From: Pascua guehoae
Lineage: Eukaryota; Basidiomycota; Tremellomycetes; Trichosporonales; Trichosporonaceae
Direction: 5' to 3'
NCBI GenBank assembly: GCA_001600415.1
Contig: BCJX01000006.1
Span: forward strand, 1,337,588-1,401,587
DNA length: 64,000 bases
The position numbers and the translations under genes are program-made. Shown here piece after piece: positions 33,460-44,934 of this stretch (the stretch's first letter is position 1; the number at the start of each line of letters is the position of its first letter). A model generated the notes under the pieces. That model did no database searches. It worked only from the letters and a program-made list of their open reading frames with translations, and was not told the origin of the DNA.

Positions 33460-36450
33460 ATGTCGGAGGACCTCGGGCCTCGGAGGTCCGGCGTGCCAAC
33501 TGCCAACATGCGACTGACTGGCAGACATATGCTCGCTTCGGCACGGCAGGGGGCGCGCCGGGCGCCGCTCCTGCTTGCTGCTGCTGCACCGGCCGAGTCG
33601 AGTCGACAGGCGCAGGTGCGCGCAATCGCCCTGTGTGCTGTCGACAGTGGGAGCGGAGGACAGGCGTGGCGGACAGCAGCCAAGACGGCTATTCGCGGAT
33701 ACGCTGCGGCGGTGGCACTGGCGTCGCCGGGCGAACGGCAGGGGGGTGGGGCGGCGTCAAATTCCTTTCCAAGTGCCGACAAACGTGGCGACACGGGATA
33801 CTCTGGGTCGACGACAGCGGCAACGGCAAACGCACGGCATAGTAGTCCTGTCCGCACGTCGATTCACCCACTTGAAGATCCAGACGCGGCACAATTTGTT
33901 CAGCGCCCACCAACGGCCGGGGAGATTATACGGAGACGTTTGAAAGTGGACCCACTGGGGGCGCTCTTGTGCCTTCCGACACTTTCGCCCAGCGAGCTCG
34001 CCACAGTCGAGCCAAAGGACATTCGAAGTCTGCTCTTCCACCTCACGCTCGAGGACACGTCTGTTTCGCCGCTACACGCGCGCGTTGACGCCAAGGCGGC
34101 CGAGAATGCGCTCCTGATTGCACGAGACATTCTGTACGAGGCACCAGCGAGCAGACATGACCGGCTCCCGTCGCGCGGGGGCGACTTTGTGGGACGGACA
34201 CTGCGGAGCTTTCTGCGCGCGTGCATCCTCCTGGGCAGCCGCCGGCTGGTGGTGGAGACGTTTGGGGAGCGAATGAGCGCGCAGATGTTCCAGGAGCGAC
34301 AGCAACAAGAGCCCAACGGCAAGCAGCCGCTCGTGTTTACGGATGGCCTCGCGGTTGACCTGTACTTTGCGCGCGAGTGGAAGCTCATGGCCGACCTGTT
34401 CCCGTACCATGGGGGCGACCTGCCTGACGAAGTGTGGACGGCCAAACTGACAGGCATGGTCATGAACGCGAATCTCGCCCTGGGTCGGCCGTGGGAGGCC
34501 ATTGCAGTGTTTACACTGTGCGAAAAGCCCCAGTCGGACGCGTTCATTGCGCTCGTCCAGGCACAGCTCGAACAGGGCGACGTTGCGGCGGCGCAGGAGG
34601 CGCTGCATGCGGCCAGCACGGCTGGCGTCGACTCGATGGACCTCCAGGTCGCGATGCTGCGGGGATACCGCGCGCTCGGGCTAGATGCGAGTGTCGAAGA
34701 GCGTGTGCGTGCCGACACTGCACGACTGGGCTTGAAACTGGGTGCGCCGGTACTGAATGCGTTTATCCGCCTGCGCGTCGACGCCGGAGACCTGGACGGC
34801 GCGGAAGCGATCCTGTCTGAGTTCAACTGGGGATCTGGGTCCGGGCCACGGCCAGATCAGGAGACGACCATCATGGCGCTGAGCGTTGCAGGCAAGCGGC
34901 AGGACGAGGCGGCCGTGCGGATCGCGTGGGACATGGTCGTCGACTATGGCGTCGTGACGGACGCGGCTGTCGCGCACCTGTGCCGGGCGCTGCGCCGACT
35001 GGAGCGGCCTGACGACGCGGTCGCCATCCTGCGTGCCGCCGTAAAGGGCGACGAGCACTCGCCGTGGCGACTACCCGAGACGTTTGTGCCGGGCGTGCTC
35101 ACGGCCAATGTCGTGCTGCAGATTGCGCTGCGGGACAAGGGCTATGACGGGTTCCTCGAAGTGACCGACTTGATGGTGGTGGGCGGTATTGTGCCCGACC
35201 AACGGACGGTGGTGCACGTGCTCGAGTTTGCAAAGGCGCACATGGTGACGACACCGCTGTCGCTCGCGCGCCTGCTGCGCCAGCTCAACAGGCAGACACG
35301 CACCGAGACGACGGCCGAGCAGGTCGACATTGTGCTGGCCGAGGCGGTGCGCCTCGCGCTCCGCGGCGCGTCCAAGCCCAAACATCTCTCGGGCGAGCCC
35401 GTGTCCGCTACCTCCTCGTCGCCCGAGGCAGCCATGCTCCAGGGCGAGCTGCGGTCGCTGCTCGAACGCCGCATCGCGGCTATCCGCAACTCGGGCCAGC
35501 GCACCACGCCCCGCATGCTCTCCACACGCCTCCTGTACGACGCCCTCTCGTCCCCGCGCCCCGGCGCGACCGTCCCGCAGACATGGTCGGCATTCGTCCT
35601 CCGCGGCTTCCGCCCGAGCGCAGTCCACTACCTCTCCCTCTTGCGCGCGTACGCCGTCATCGGCGCCGTCCAGGACGCAGAAGACGTGCTCGCCCGCGCC
35701 GCAGCAGACGGCGTCGCGCCCACGCGCGCCATGCTCACCACCCTCGTCGCGGCGTGGGGACGCGCAGGCGACGTCGACCGCGCACGCGCCACCTACGAGC
35801 AGATCCGGCGCACAAAGGAGGGCATTGACGGACCCGCCCTCCGCGCCATGCTCCACGTCTACACGGCCCACCACCACTCCCACGACGCTCTGAGCCTCGC
35901 ACGCGCAGAGTACCCCACCATCAAGCTCGACGAGGACACGGTCGTCACCATTGCCCATATCCTCCGCCATGTCGGGGACGTCCCCGGCGCAATCTTCTTT
36001 ATCGCCCACCACTGTACCATTGCCCCCGGTGGCAGCACGGACGCCGACAAGGCCCAGAGCTTGACTACAGACACGCCAGCGGCCACGACCGCAGACAACT
36101 CCCAACCCCCCTCCCAACCCCAAACCGCCCCGTCCCCCACCCCCACCCCCACCCCCACCTCCACATCCACATCCACCCCCACACCGCAGTACCGCCTCAC
36201 ACCCCAACTGCGCGCCGCCCTCCGCCGCGCGCTCAACTACCTCTCCAAGCGCCCCGTCGGCGCCCTCGACACACGTACCCGCCAGGCCCTCGAGCTCGGC
36301 CACGACATGCTCGCCGACGACCAGGTCGCGCGCCCGCCCCAGATGCGCCGCAAGCCCACGCTCGGCGCGGGTAACCGCCGCAGGCTGGGCGATAAGCTCG
36401 CAGAGGCCGCGAGGCGGGATGCGATGCGGAGGGACGGTGGTGGCGAGTGA
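33460..36450 (+). CDS. Mitochondrial pentatricopeptide-repeat-like protein
   Basis: Intronless, 996 residues from the first in-frame ATG. The N-terminus (MSEDLG..., with a second Met at 33508 starting MRLTGRHMLASARQGARRAP) is rich in Arg/Ala and poor in acid, as in mitochondrial presequences. The body is a series of helical pairs about 35 residues apart; the clearest are TPRMLSTRLLYDAL, SAVHYLSLLRAYAVIGAVQD and TRAMLTTLVAAWGRAGDVDR, which match PPR/TPR solenoid units. Such proteins bind organelle RNA. A TPTPTSTSTS run lies near residue 910 and the C-terminus is basic. The specific target cannot be read. Start choice between 33460 and 33508 is open. Confidence 0.8.
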   Translation: MSEDLGPRRSGVPTANMRLTGRHMLASARQGARRAPLLLAAAAPAESSRQAQVRAIALCAVDSGSGGQAWRTAAKTAIRGYAAAVALASPGERQGGGAASNSFPSADKRGDTGYSGSTTAATANARHSSPVRTSIHPLEDPDAAQFVQRPPTAGEIIRRRLKVDPLGALLCLPTLSPSELATVEPKDIRSLLFHLTLEDTSVSPLHARVDAKAAENALLIARDILYEAPASRHDRLPSRGGDFVGRTLRSFLRACILLGSRRLVVETFGERMSAQMFQERQQQEPNGKQPLVFTDGLAVDLYFAREWKLMADLFPYHGGDLPDEVWTAKLTGMVMNANLALGRPWEAIAVFTLCEKPQSDAFIALVQAQLEQGDVAAAQEALHAASTAGVDSMDLQVAMLRGYRALGLDASVEERVRADTARLGLKLGAPVLNAFIRLRVDAGDLDGAEAILSEFNWGSGSGPRPDQETTIMALSVAGKRQDEAAVRIAWDMVVDYGVVTDAAVAHLCRALRRLERPDDAVAILRAAVKGDEHSPWRLPETFVPGVLTANVVLQIALRDKGYDGFLEVTDLMVVGGIVPDQRTVVHVLEFAKAHMVTTPLSLARLLRQLNRQTRTETTAEQVDIVLAEAVRLALRGASKPKHLSGEPVSATSSSPEAAMLQGELRSLLERRIAAIRNSGQRTTPRMLSTRLLYDALSSPRPGATVPQTWSAFVLRGFRPSAVHYLSLLRAYAVIGAVQDAEDVLARAAADGVAPTRAMLTTLVAAWGRAGDVDRARATYEQIRRTKEGIDGPALRAMLHVYTAHHHSHDALSLARAEYPTIKLDEDTVVTIAHILRHVGDVPGAIFFIAHHCTIAPGGSTDADKAQSLTTDTPAATTADNSQPPSQPQTAPSPTPTPTPTSTSTSTPTPQYRLTPQLRAALRRALNYLSKRPVGALDTRTRQALELGHDMLADDQVARPPQMRRKPTLGAGNRRRLGDKLAEAARRDAMRRDGGGE

Positions 36451-37317
36451 TGGCCGGGTTTGGGTTGCGGGTATACACTGGGGACGATGGGGTGATGGCA
36501 TGGTGGGGACGGTGAGGATTAGGGAGGACTGGGGGACAACGGGTACGACCGCGGACGGCGAGGACCCCTCGGAGGACGAGCGGGGTGACATCAGTGTGCC
36601 GAACTCCACCGCACTCCCTACGCCGCCACTCCATTGCACAAGCATTTTCCACTGCACCAATCACAGACTCACGCCGCATCAACTTGCAACTTGCACCTTC
36701 ATCCACAGCTCCATATGTAATGCATGCAAATGGCATATCGTACAGTGTCAATGAGAGTGAGAGTAGTATGTGCCGAGTCTGCGCCGCCTGTGGTCGGCGT
36801 GCACGGCCGATGACGAGGTGCGGCGACGATTATACTGTCCGTGATCTCGGCGGTGGGTACGGTGCGGTGCGGTCTGGGTCTGGAATGAAGAAATGGGTGG
36901 TAGTGGGTGGGTGGGTGGAGTGGGTGGAGTGGGGATGGAGTGGGGATGGAGTTCGGACACAAGCGGGTGTCGAACGCAGTCGGTGGCACGGCCGACTCTT
37001 GGGCATAGCTCGCTCCGCTGATGCGCTGCATCCATCGGGTGCGCCGTCGCTGCCGCAGCATGTAAGCTGGGTTGAGTGTCGAGGCTGGGATCGAGCGGCT
37101 TGCCTCAGTCGCTTGATCCCCAGTCTGATAGCAAGGACAGCCTCCTATAAATGGTGTCCGTTCGTCGTCTGCGCTGGCGGCGGGGACACGTGCCCACGCG
37201 GCCGCAACGCCGAGCGCATGTGCACAGGGCTGAGACGCCCGTTCTCGCCAGCTTCCCATTGTACTTCCCTGGAACGTTAGGGTCAGCACACACATGCCTG
37301 CTCGCGCAGTAGACTAC
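36451..37317. other. Convergent intergenic spacer
   Basis: It lies between the ends of the PPR gene (+) and the Cdc7/SepH kinase (-). A TGGGTGGG/GGAGTGGG-type simple run is near 36890-36950. No gene is supported. Confidence 0.5.
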
Positions 37318-40300
37318 TCACTTGAGGTAGCTGCGCGAGATGCGGCTCTTGCCGCGCTTGTCGAGAGTGGTGAGCGGACTCTGGACGCCGTTCTGGAGGC
37401 TGTCGGCGCTCAGCCGTCGCGCATGTTTTGGTGGGCCGAGCACCGAGGGCGAGCGGGGAAAGTCCTTGTCCCACACATCGCGGTCGATGCGGCTTCGGGC
37501 GTCGCGCGAGTCGCGGTTGTCTCGAGATGGGTCGCGGGGATCAATACCACGTACAGACTCCAGGAGGTGAGAGGCGTTGCGCGACGGGCGGCGGGGAGGT
37601 GGCAAGGGAGCGATACCTGCCCCAGTACCATTGCTGATGGACGGTGCTGGCGAGCCTCGGCTGCTGCCTGTCCCATCCTTGGCACTAACACGGATATGCC
37701 GCGACGCCTGCCTGTTGACAGGAATAGCGACACCATCAGGTGCGCGGCGCATGACGCTGACAGAGCGCTTCTGAGGAACAGGAGCAGCCGCAGCCGGGAT
37801 ACCATAGACTAGGCTTGGGTAGATTTCCTTTGCCAATTCGCGAACCAGCACGGCACCATCCTGCTTGGCAAGGCGGTCGACGATAATATCAAAGCCAAAG
37901 CGCGAGACGAGGGTTTCACGATCAGGGTGGGTCTCGAAGACGACACGCGTGATGCGCAACAGGTTTAGCTTGGTCATTGCTTTGGCCTGTCGCTCGAGTG
38001 TCTCGGCGAGACGCTTGAGGAACGGCGGTGTCGTCATGGCCGTTGTTAGCGGCGTTGACAGCCGGAGGAGTTTGAGGAAGCTGGGCGTTAGCAACGGGCA
38101 ACAGAGTATCGGAAACTGGGGACGTACGGGTCCAAGATGCGCTCAAAGGATACGCCCAGCGCGTGGGCAAAGCACTGAGTGAGCGAGTTGGTCGGGCCTT
38201 CTTCAAGGAGGACGTCCTCGACACGCGCCGTCTCGTCCGCCATCCATCCAACCACTGCCTCGAGGGCGCTCACGCGCCAGTAGGGGTCGTCGAGAAGGTC
38301 GAGATACATGGCCAGGCCTCCGTTCTGCCAGAGCAGACGGCGAGACACCTTGCCGGCATTGGCAAGGTCGCACAACACAGGAAGCGCAAACTGCTTGAGC
38401 TGGCTCTTGTTGTCGATCGTGAGCTTGAGGAGTGGAATAATACCCGCCGCCGCTGCCTCCTCTTGGCGTGCCTTTGAAAGGCGGCACATTGAGTAAATCG
38501 TCTGGAAAATGTGCGAGCAAATCTCGTTGCTGTAGGAACCCTTGAGCGACTTGCGCAGCAACTCTACGAGAACCTCCATGGCGTTGGAATTCTGCAGCAC
38601 CTCGATCAGCTGCGGCGACGTCGCAAGATGCTTGACCGATTTAATCGCGGTGACTAGCAGCTTGCGTGGGAGAATATCGAGTGCCTTGAGCAGCCGCATC
38701 ATAATTGTGCGTGTCGCAAATGCCTCGCGCACGTGGTTGTCGGCCTGGGACACCTGGCAGAAGAGAAGGAGCACGTCGACCGCACGTCGTGGCGTCTCCT
38801 CCTCAACCTCGGGGTCTTTGGAGACTGCCAAGAGGGATGTGGACAGAGGGTCCAAAATGCCTTCGCGAGTGAACATGCGGCAAAAGTCGGGCTTGGGTGT
38901 AGGGGACTGTGGTCAGCTACGACAACAAGGCATCATTTAGCTCACTTGAAGGTCGAAGACGCTGCCAATGCCTTCCACAGCAGAGAGAATGAGGGTCTTG
39001 TTCATCGAGTAGTCCTCGTCCAGGAGTTCTACGAGAACCTTGAGACCGCGACATCTGCCGTCAGAGTTAGATTCCCCTGTGACTACCCACGAAATAAACA
39101 TCTGGAGAGTCAAGGGGGAACGTGTCAGGTGCTGAATGAATGTGGACGCCTCGAGTCGAGTGTCGAGAGAATGCTTCTTGCTAGTATATGGCTGTTGTTA
39201 GCTGGCGCATGCGCTTGCCACAGCTCACAATGATGACGGGAATACCGCCCACAAGACAGAATGATTCAAGGTTGTCAACATCGAATGCCACAATCTGTCG
39301 GGTTAGCTGACGGCTTTTGTGAGGAACTATGCAACTCACAAAATTGACAATCCTCAAGAGCCGCACAGCGACATCGCGACTGAGACGGGACTCGAGGACC
39401 TCGAGCACGCTAAAGTCAGCTCAGCGTCCAGCCTACACCACTCACGCAAGCATGCCGTGGATGGTAACAAAGTGGGCTTCCAGTCCCAGGTCTGGTGGCG
39501 TGGTTTCAAACAAAGTCAACTGAGGGTTAGAATTGGTCCCAATCTCCAACCCACCAAGTCATCCGCGAGACTCCGCAACGTCGCCTGTGGCGTGCCAACC
39601 TCGAGCTGGTCAACAATCTTTGCAACCGTGGCATGCAATGTTGCCTTCTTGTCGCGGAGGAGGTTGGCCTCGAGGTCATCTGTGTCAAAGTCGTCGTCAA
39701 ACTCTGCAAATGGATCGACGTCGTCTTCTTCCTCCTCTTCATGCCACGATCGGTTTGAGCGACGAGTGAGCTGCAGAGAACCCATCGTGTTTGCGCCTGT
39801 GACAGTTAGTAAGGTTTCCCCGCACGTGCTGCAGTCCCCCGCAGTACTCACCATCCTCCTGTCCCGCAGGGCCGTCAAACATGTCTGAATAGTCCTCGTC
39901 GTCTGCCTCAGTGTACTTCTGCAACTCCAGAGTCGATTCTGCCGACACAGAATTACGGCCGCGCAGCGAGCTCTGGCGCGATCCTGGTGGCGTCCGTGTA
40001 GATATCGTGGGGCTGGAGCTGGTGGAAAGGGTAACGGCAGGAGAGGCAGGCTTGCTTGTTGCTGGGCTGATGAGAGTAGGGAGGGAAGATTTCTTGGTTT
40101 TGGGAGAGGTGGGAGATGCGGGAGAAGGGGCGGGTTTTGGTTGGCGTGCGGTTGCAGTGGCCTGCAGCGGGCCAATCTTGCGCAGGTCGTCGGGGTGCAT
40201 GAGGCGTATGCGGCCCTTCTCGCGCAACTAAGTGTGAGCTATGTCAGCGGGGTGACGCTAGCTCACCTTCATGTGGGACAGCTTGAGCTCAAGCTCGTCC

Positions 40301-42050
40301 TCGCCGGATACAAGGTCAGAGTAGTCCTCGGCGATGCCCTTGAGCCTCGCCTTCTTGTCCTTCTTGACCGTATCCTTTCGTGGGCGAACCGTCTCGTGGT
40401 CCTTCTCATGAACCTCCTCTGAGGAAGATTCCTCCGATTTGGAAGCTAGTACAGTCAACGTCTATGCCGTGGTGCTAGACATGTATCGTACAGGGCAACT
40501 CACGTTCTCCTTTTGGAATGGAATCACCAAACACATAGTCGTCGTCCCATCGCTCGGCCTCGCTGCTTTCTCGTGCACGGCTGAGAACATCGCTGAGATG
40601 CTGGTTCTTTTGAAAGACGCCACCGACAACGGTCGGTGCAGCCTGCTGACCTAGACTGAGGGCTGGAGTTGTGGGAACGGGCGGTACGGCGACCGAGTTG
40701 CCTCGGCTTCGGTTGTCCTCCTTCTTCCCTTCCTTCTTGACAGTCGGTAGACGGCGCATCGTACCATAGTTTGTTGGCTCTGGGCAGAGTCAGCTTGGAC
40801 ACACGGTCGCCAACAAGCCCACCCACCGGCGAGTTTCTCGTTCCAATGTTGAATAGCGTTGAGGGCCTGCGAGTGAGGCACGACGGGCTTCTCAGCGACC
40901 GGCTTTTCTTGCACGCCACCATCGCCGTTCGAGTTGTCGGTCGTGTCGGGCGCCTTTTCCTTTCCTCGAGGAGCAGCACCAGATTTGGAAGTTTCGATCG
41001 CAAGGTTCCTCTTGGCCGCGAGCATCCACCCGTGACGCAGAAGCTTCTTTGCCGACACGCGCAAATTGGGATCCTTCTGGAAGCACTGGTAAAGAAAGTC
41101 TTTGACGATCTGCGTTACGTGTCAGAAACAAACCGAACAGCACATGCCTAACGCTCAATGTTGGCGCATTCCACGCGTCATCACGCGTCACACGACTGGC
41201 GCGCGACAGCGTCGTGGGAATAGCACGCGCGCATCGCGCAAGCAAACACGCTGCGCCCGGCAAACGTCATGTGCTAGCGCGATGCTAGTGCTAGCCTGCG
41301 ACCCGGTATACACTCTACACTTACTGAACTGGCGCCCTCTGGAATGCGCATCGACTCGTCCTGCACGATGCGCCACAGTGCCTGCATGGGAGCCAGATCG
41401 CCGTATGGCGGCTTGCCCTCGAGGAGCTCGACGACGACGCAACCGACACTCCACACGTCGCTTGCGGTGCTGGCGCCGCTCTGTTCAATAACCTCTGGCG
41501 CCATCCAGTAAGGGGATCCGACGACCTCGTTGTCGGCATCGACACTGGCGGCGGCGACGGCGGCGATATCTGGCGGGGGTGCGCGGGACGAGACGCCAAA
41601 GTCTGCGAGCTTGACCGAGCCATCCTTGTTGGTGAGAATGTTGGCGCCCTTGATGTCGCGGTGGATGACACCTTGCTCGTGGAGGTAGGCGAGGCCCTCG
41701 AGGACCTGGCTCACGTAGACGGCGACGAGAGACTCTGGAAACTTGCCAAACTTCTTCAAGATGCTCTGCAAGCTCCCATTCTCGCAGTACTCGAGGACAA
41801 TGAAGAGGTTTTCCTTGTCCTTTGCAAAGCCCTTGTACTTTACAATGTTGGGGTGGTTGAGGTTCCGGAGGAGATCAATCTCGCTCATGAGATCCGGCAG
41901 CGACGACGCAGGCAGCGATGCCACCGAGATCGACTTGATTGCCACCGTCTCGCCGGTCAGAAAGTTGAGAGCACGGTACACGTTCCCGCTGGCACCACGG
42001 CCGAGCAGGTCGCCCAGCTGGTAGTTTGATAGCGGCGTACTCCCCGCCAT
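37318..42050 (-). CDS. SEPH: Septation-network protein kinase (S. pombe Cdc7 / SepH / S. cerevisiae Cdc15 type)
   Basis: Thirteen exons: 42050-41325, 41109-40827, 40779-40504, 40445-40267, 40227-39852, 39796-39555, 39519-39446, 39409-39340, 39294-39229, 39191-39091, 39054-38946, 38906-38128, 38080-37318; 1347 residues, every phase consistent. Kinase domain at residues 10-275: GRGASGNVY, Lys39, HRDIKGAN (Asp132), DFG (150-152), SPYWMAPE. There is a roughly 20-residue Ala-rich insertion between DFG and APE. The middle is Ser/Lys-rich. The C-terminal half is an armadillo-like helical repeat region with [13 protein letters not shown], as in Cdc7/SepH and plant MAP3K-epsilon. These kinases act at spindle poles to trigger septation and cytokinesis. 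It is not the DNA-replication Cdc7 of budding yeast. Introns are mostly 35-60 bp; the first is 215 bp. Confidence 0.93.
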
Positions 42051-43671
42051 GGCGCATGCTGTTCCAGAGGTTGGTGGTCGTGGATCAAGAGAGGGGGGCG
42101 ATGACGATGACGCAACGGCGGTCGGTAGTGCAGTGCAGTGGCCTGGCTAGTGCACTCGCTCACACGCCGTGTGGAGGTGCTGTATCGGTCGGTGGGTCGG
42201 TGTCGCAGTGTTGGTAGTGTCGTCCAAAGGGTCGTGTGGGTGGCAATGTCGACGAGGTGACAAGGCGGGGGTGAGATTTGGGAGTGAGAGAGACAATGTC
42301 GTCTGGCGGCGCAGACCGGGTCGCGGGTCCTGCAGTATGTGCTGTAGTCTCTCTCTCACGGTCGGTCAGTCGCGAGGGGCTGCTAGGTCGGGCCGACTTT
42401 GTGGTGGTGGCTTGCCCGTCCGTCGCGGGTCGATCAGGTGGTACACCGACAACCACCAAATCCCAATCCAAAGTCTCAAAGGGTAGGGTGGGCCGACCCG
42501 GGGGAGTTGGGTGGCGTGCCGCGTCTCGGCAGAGACGAGGAGAGAGCTGCCGACAGCGAGTGCAGTGATTCCAGAGGCCGGCCTCTACAGCACTTTGTAG
42601 ACCATGCAAGGTGAGGGGGTGGGGGGGTGGGTGGGGTCCAGTATAATGAGATTGAAGAGGGGAAGAATGGGGTTAGCGATGGGGGGGTCGAAATCGAGCA
42701 CAGGGTGGAGGCAGGCAGGCAGACGAACAACAAAGAGAGGTCCGTGCGCGCAGCAGCCCACCACCATTCACTACCTCCCCTCGGCGCGTCGGCTCGGCAA
42801 CGGCGCGTCCGGAACCTAAAACCCACGTGGCTCCCGTATGCCGCAATCAACGCAACATTACCAAACGTCCAAACGCGTCCAACCTTCTACTTTGAGCTAC
42901 AGTTATTGCGCTCCTGCATCGCCATATCGCCAGGTCGACCTGTCGACGTGCGACGAGAGATGCGTGCAGGTTACATGCTATACGATCTATTACTTGGTCA
43001 AACTGGTGGTCCTCATTCTTACCCAACGAGGGGCCAAACGGTTTACAAAAACAGGTTAACACTGCTCATCTTGCTACCGTCCTTCTTTTCTTCTCACTTG
43101 ATCTCACTTCATCTCACTTCATCTCATCCCATTTCCCGGGATTGGGGCTCATCCCGGATTCCCGATCATGGTGCCTAATGTGCGCTAATTACCAGCATCT
43201 CCTCCCCCATCGCGACCGGTCATCCTAACCTCCCTACATGCCAAGTTTGTGACCTCCGGAGTTTCCAGTGCGAATGGTTTACTCCACGCTTACTCCACCT
43301 ATATCGCGGCGGGTGCTTCACAGGCGGTTAGTTGTGCATTATTTTACGTCTATGGCTTATTGGGCTACGGAATGATTGAAGTGTGTAGACGGGCATACGT
43401 ACTGCGCGGCTGTCGGGTAATGAGTCTAAATATCTATAGCAAGCGGTTCCGGTAACGAGGGTGATAGTTGAAAGACGGTGGTGCTATTTGGGTGAATGAA
43501 GAAGGCCTGGACAGGTTATGGAAGATGGAAGGCTGCGGTAGTTCAGACTGGTGCTAGCAGCACCTCCGACTGCAAAGCAGTTGTCTCAAGAGGTGATGGC
43601 CAAGAAATAGGGTAGCCGGTAAGAGTATCTAGATATCAGTGCGCCGCTGCGCTGCTCCTTGCACTCACCAC
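42051..43671. other. Intergenic region upstream of the SepH-type kinase
   Basis: No gene supported in 1.6 kb. The first 800 bp contain the kinase promoter. A short CATCTCACTT tandem run is at about 43090-43125. Two adjacent small hairpins (43540-43555, 43567-43583) lie in the likely 3' flank of the phosphodiesterase gene. Confidence 0.5.
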
Positions 43672-44934
43672 CTAGAGACCAATGCCGAAGCAGTTGGCAT
43701 AGTAGGTGACCGTCGCGGACCAGTCGGAGAAGGCCATCTTGATCCCGACCTGGCGATAGAGGACGTCGATGACGGTATAAATATCGCCGTCCTTTTGAAT
43801 GGCCTCGTTAAAAGTCGAGTAGTACGAGTCGCTGGTGTTCCTGACCTGGGCGAGAGGGGGGCTGCGTTCGAGGGACCAGGTGACGATGCCGAGACCGAGC
43901 TTGTTGGCCTCGACGGCGTAGTCGCTGGGGACAATGGACCCGTTGGCGGTGGTCAAGAGATAGTTGAACGGCGGGGCAATGTACTTTACGCCGTCCTTTT
44001 TGTACCCCGCAAGCCTGGTAGCGGCCTTTGTGACGGCCGCAGCGGTATTGCCGCCATTGTCGTCGAGGTACATTGCCTGCTTTGCAAACGCGGGCTCGGC
44101 CTTGAGCCAGTAGAGAATGTCGTCGTAGAGAAAGCTCTGGAGCCAGACCTTGGACGGGTCGACCCCGGCCTTTTTGTAGTCGTCGACGAGCTGCTGGGCG
44201 TACATTTCCTGCGTATAGTTTCCGCCGAAGGGCATCTCGACCTCCGGCGTCTTGAGCTCGGGGGTAAACTCGAGCCCGAGATCTTTGACCATTTCAATAT
44301 GCTCGACGTGCGACATGAGCGTCCCGCACTGGTTGTACAGCGACGTGCGCCAGCCCGCAATGCCGCCAAGGTACGCCTCGGGCGTCGTGGCCGTCTTGTC
44401 GAACGCGTCCATTTTGCCGCACAGCGTCTTGAACTCGGCGAGCGTAAAGTCGCTCGTGCAGCACTTGGCCGTCGCGGCCGTGCCGTTGCCGGCAGGCTGG
44501 AACGGCACAGAGCACTTTGCATTCAGCTCGGGGATGGCCACCACATTCGTCGTCGTGTGCAGGTCGCAGTTTGAGTGGCGGCACACCAGGTGCAGGTCCT
44601 TTGTAAACGCAGTGTCGCACTCGAGGACGCCCGCCCCCATCCGCGCTCCCGCCAGGTTGGACTCGAGCGTGTGCTCGGGAAACTGCAGCGTGCCCCCGCC
44701 GCGGTGCCCGATGGAAAACGTCGACGACCGCTGCTCCTTGTTGCTGCACTTGGAAAGCTTGGTCTTGAGCGGGCCCTCGTCCATGTCGTTGACCAGGTAG
44801 TACGGGCGCGGGCCGAGCTCAATCTTCTTGATTGGCTGGTACGCCGCCTGCTTGTCTTTGTCGTGGTTCTTGCGAGAAACGGGCGACGCAGCAGCTTGCG
44901 CCGCCAGGCCGAAAACGAGAGTGGAGACGAGCAT
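43672..44934 (-). CDS. Secreted glycerophosphodiester phosphodiesterase
   Basis: Intronless, 420 residues. The N-terminus MLVSTLVFGLAAQAAASP is a typical signal peptide, so the enzyme is probably secreted or cell-wall bound. GDPD enzymes hydrolyse deacylated phospholipids (glycerophosphodiesters) to glycerol 3-phosphate and an alcohol. Catalytic residues are visible: IGHRGGG (His77, Arg78), FPEHT (Glu87), LECD (Glu105, Asp107) and CRHS (His120). At least two N-glycosylation sequons (NGT, NYT) support passage through the secretory pathway. The 12-residue linker before the domain is Lys-rich. Paired with the Git1-like permease at 22.9-25.8 kb it could feed a glycerophosphodiester scavenging route; that link is inference. 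Confidence 0.93.
   Translation of the reverse strand: MLVSTLVFGLAAQAAASPVSRKNHDKDKQAAYQPIKKIELGPRPYYLVNDMDEGPLKTKLSKCSNKEQRSSTFSIGHRGGGTLQFPEHTLESNLAGARMGAGVLECDTAFTKDLHLVCRHSNCDLHTTTNVVAIPELNAKCSVPFQPAGNGTAATAKCCTSDFTLAEFKTLCGKMDAFDKTATTPEAYLGGIAGWRTSLYNQCGTLMSHVEHIEMVKDLGLEFTPELKTPEVEMPFGGNYTQEMYAQQLVDDYKKAGVDPSKVWLQSFLYDDILYWLKAEPAFAKQAMYLDDNGGNTAAAVTKAATRLAGYKKDGVKYIAPPFNYLLTTANGSIVPSDYAVEANKLGLGIVTWSLERSPPLAQVRNTSDSYYSTFNEAIQKDGDIYTVIDVLYRQVGIKMAFSDWSATVTYYANCFGIGL

Noticed and set aside
35071..36660. 529-codon minus-strand frame opposite the PPR gene
   Set aside because: Antisense shadow with low-complexity Gly/Val/Cys content; the plus-strand frame has helical repeats and a presequence.
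43535..43600. tRNA-Cys-like segment (GTAGTTCAG ... ACTGCA ... CAAGAGGT)
   Set aside because: No T-arm with GTTCRA and no acceptor stem can be formed; at most a decayed copy or a pair of hairpins.
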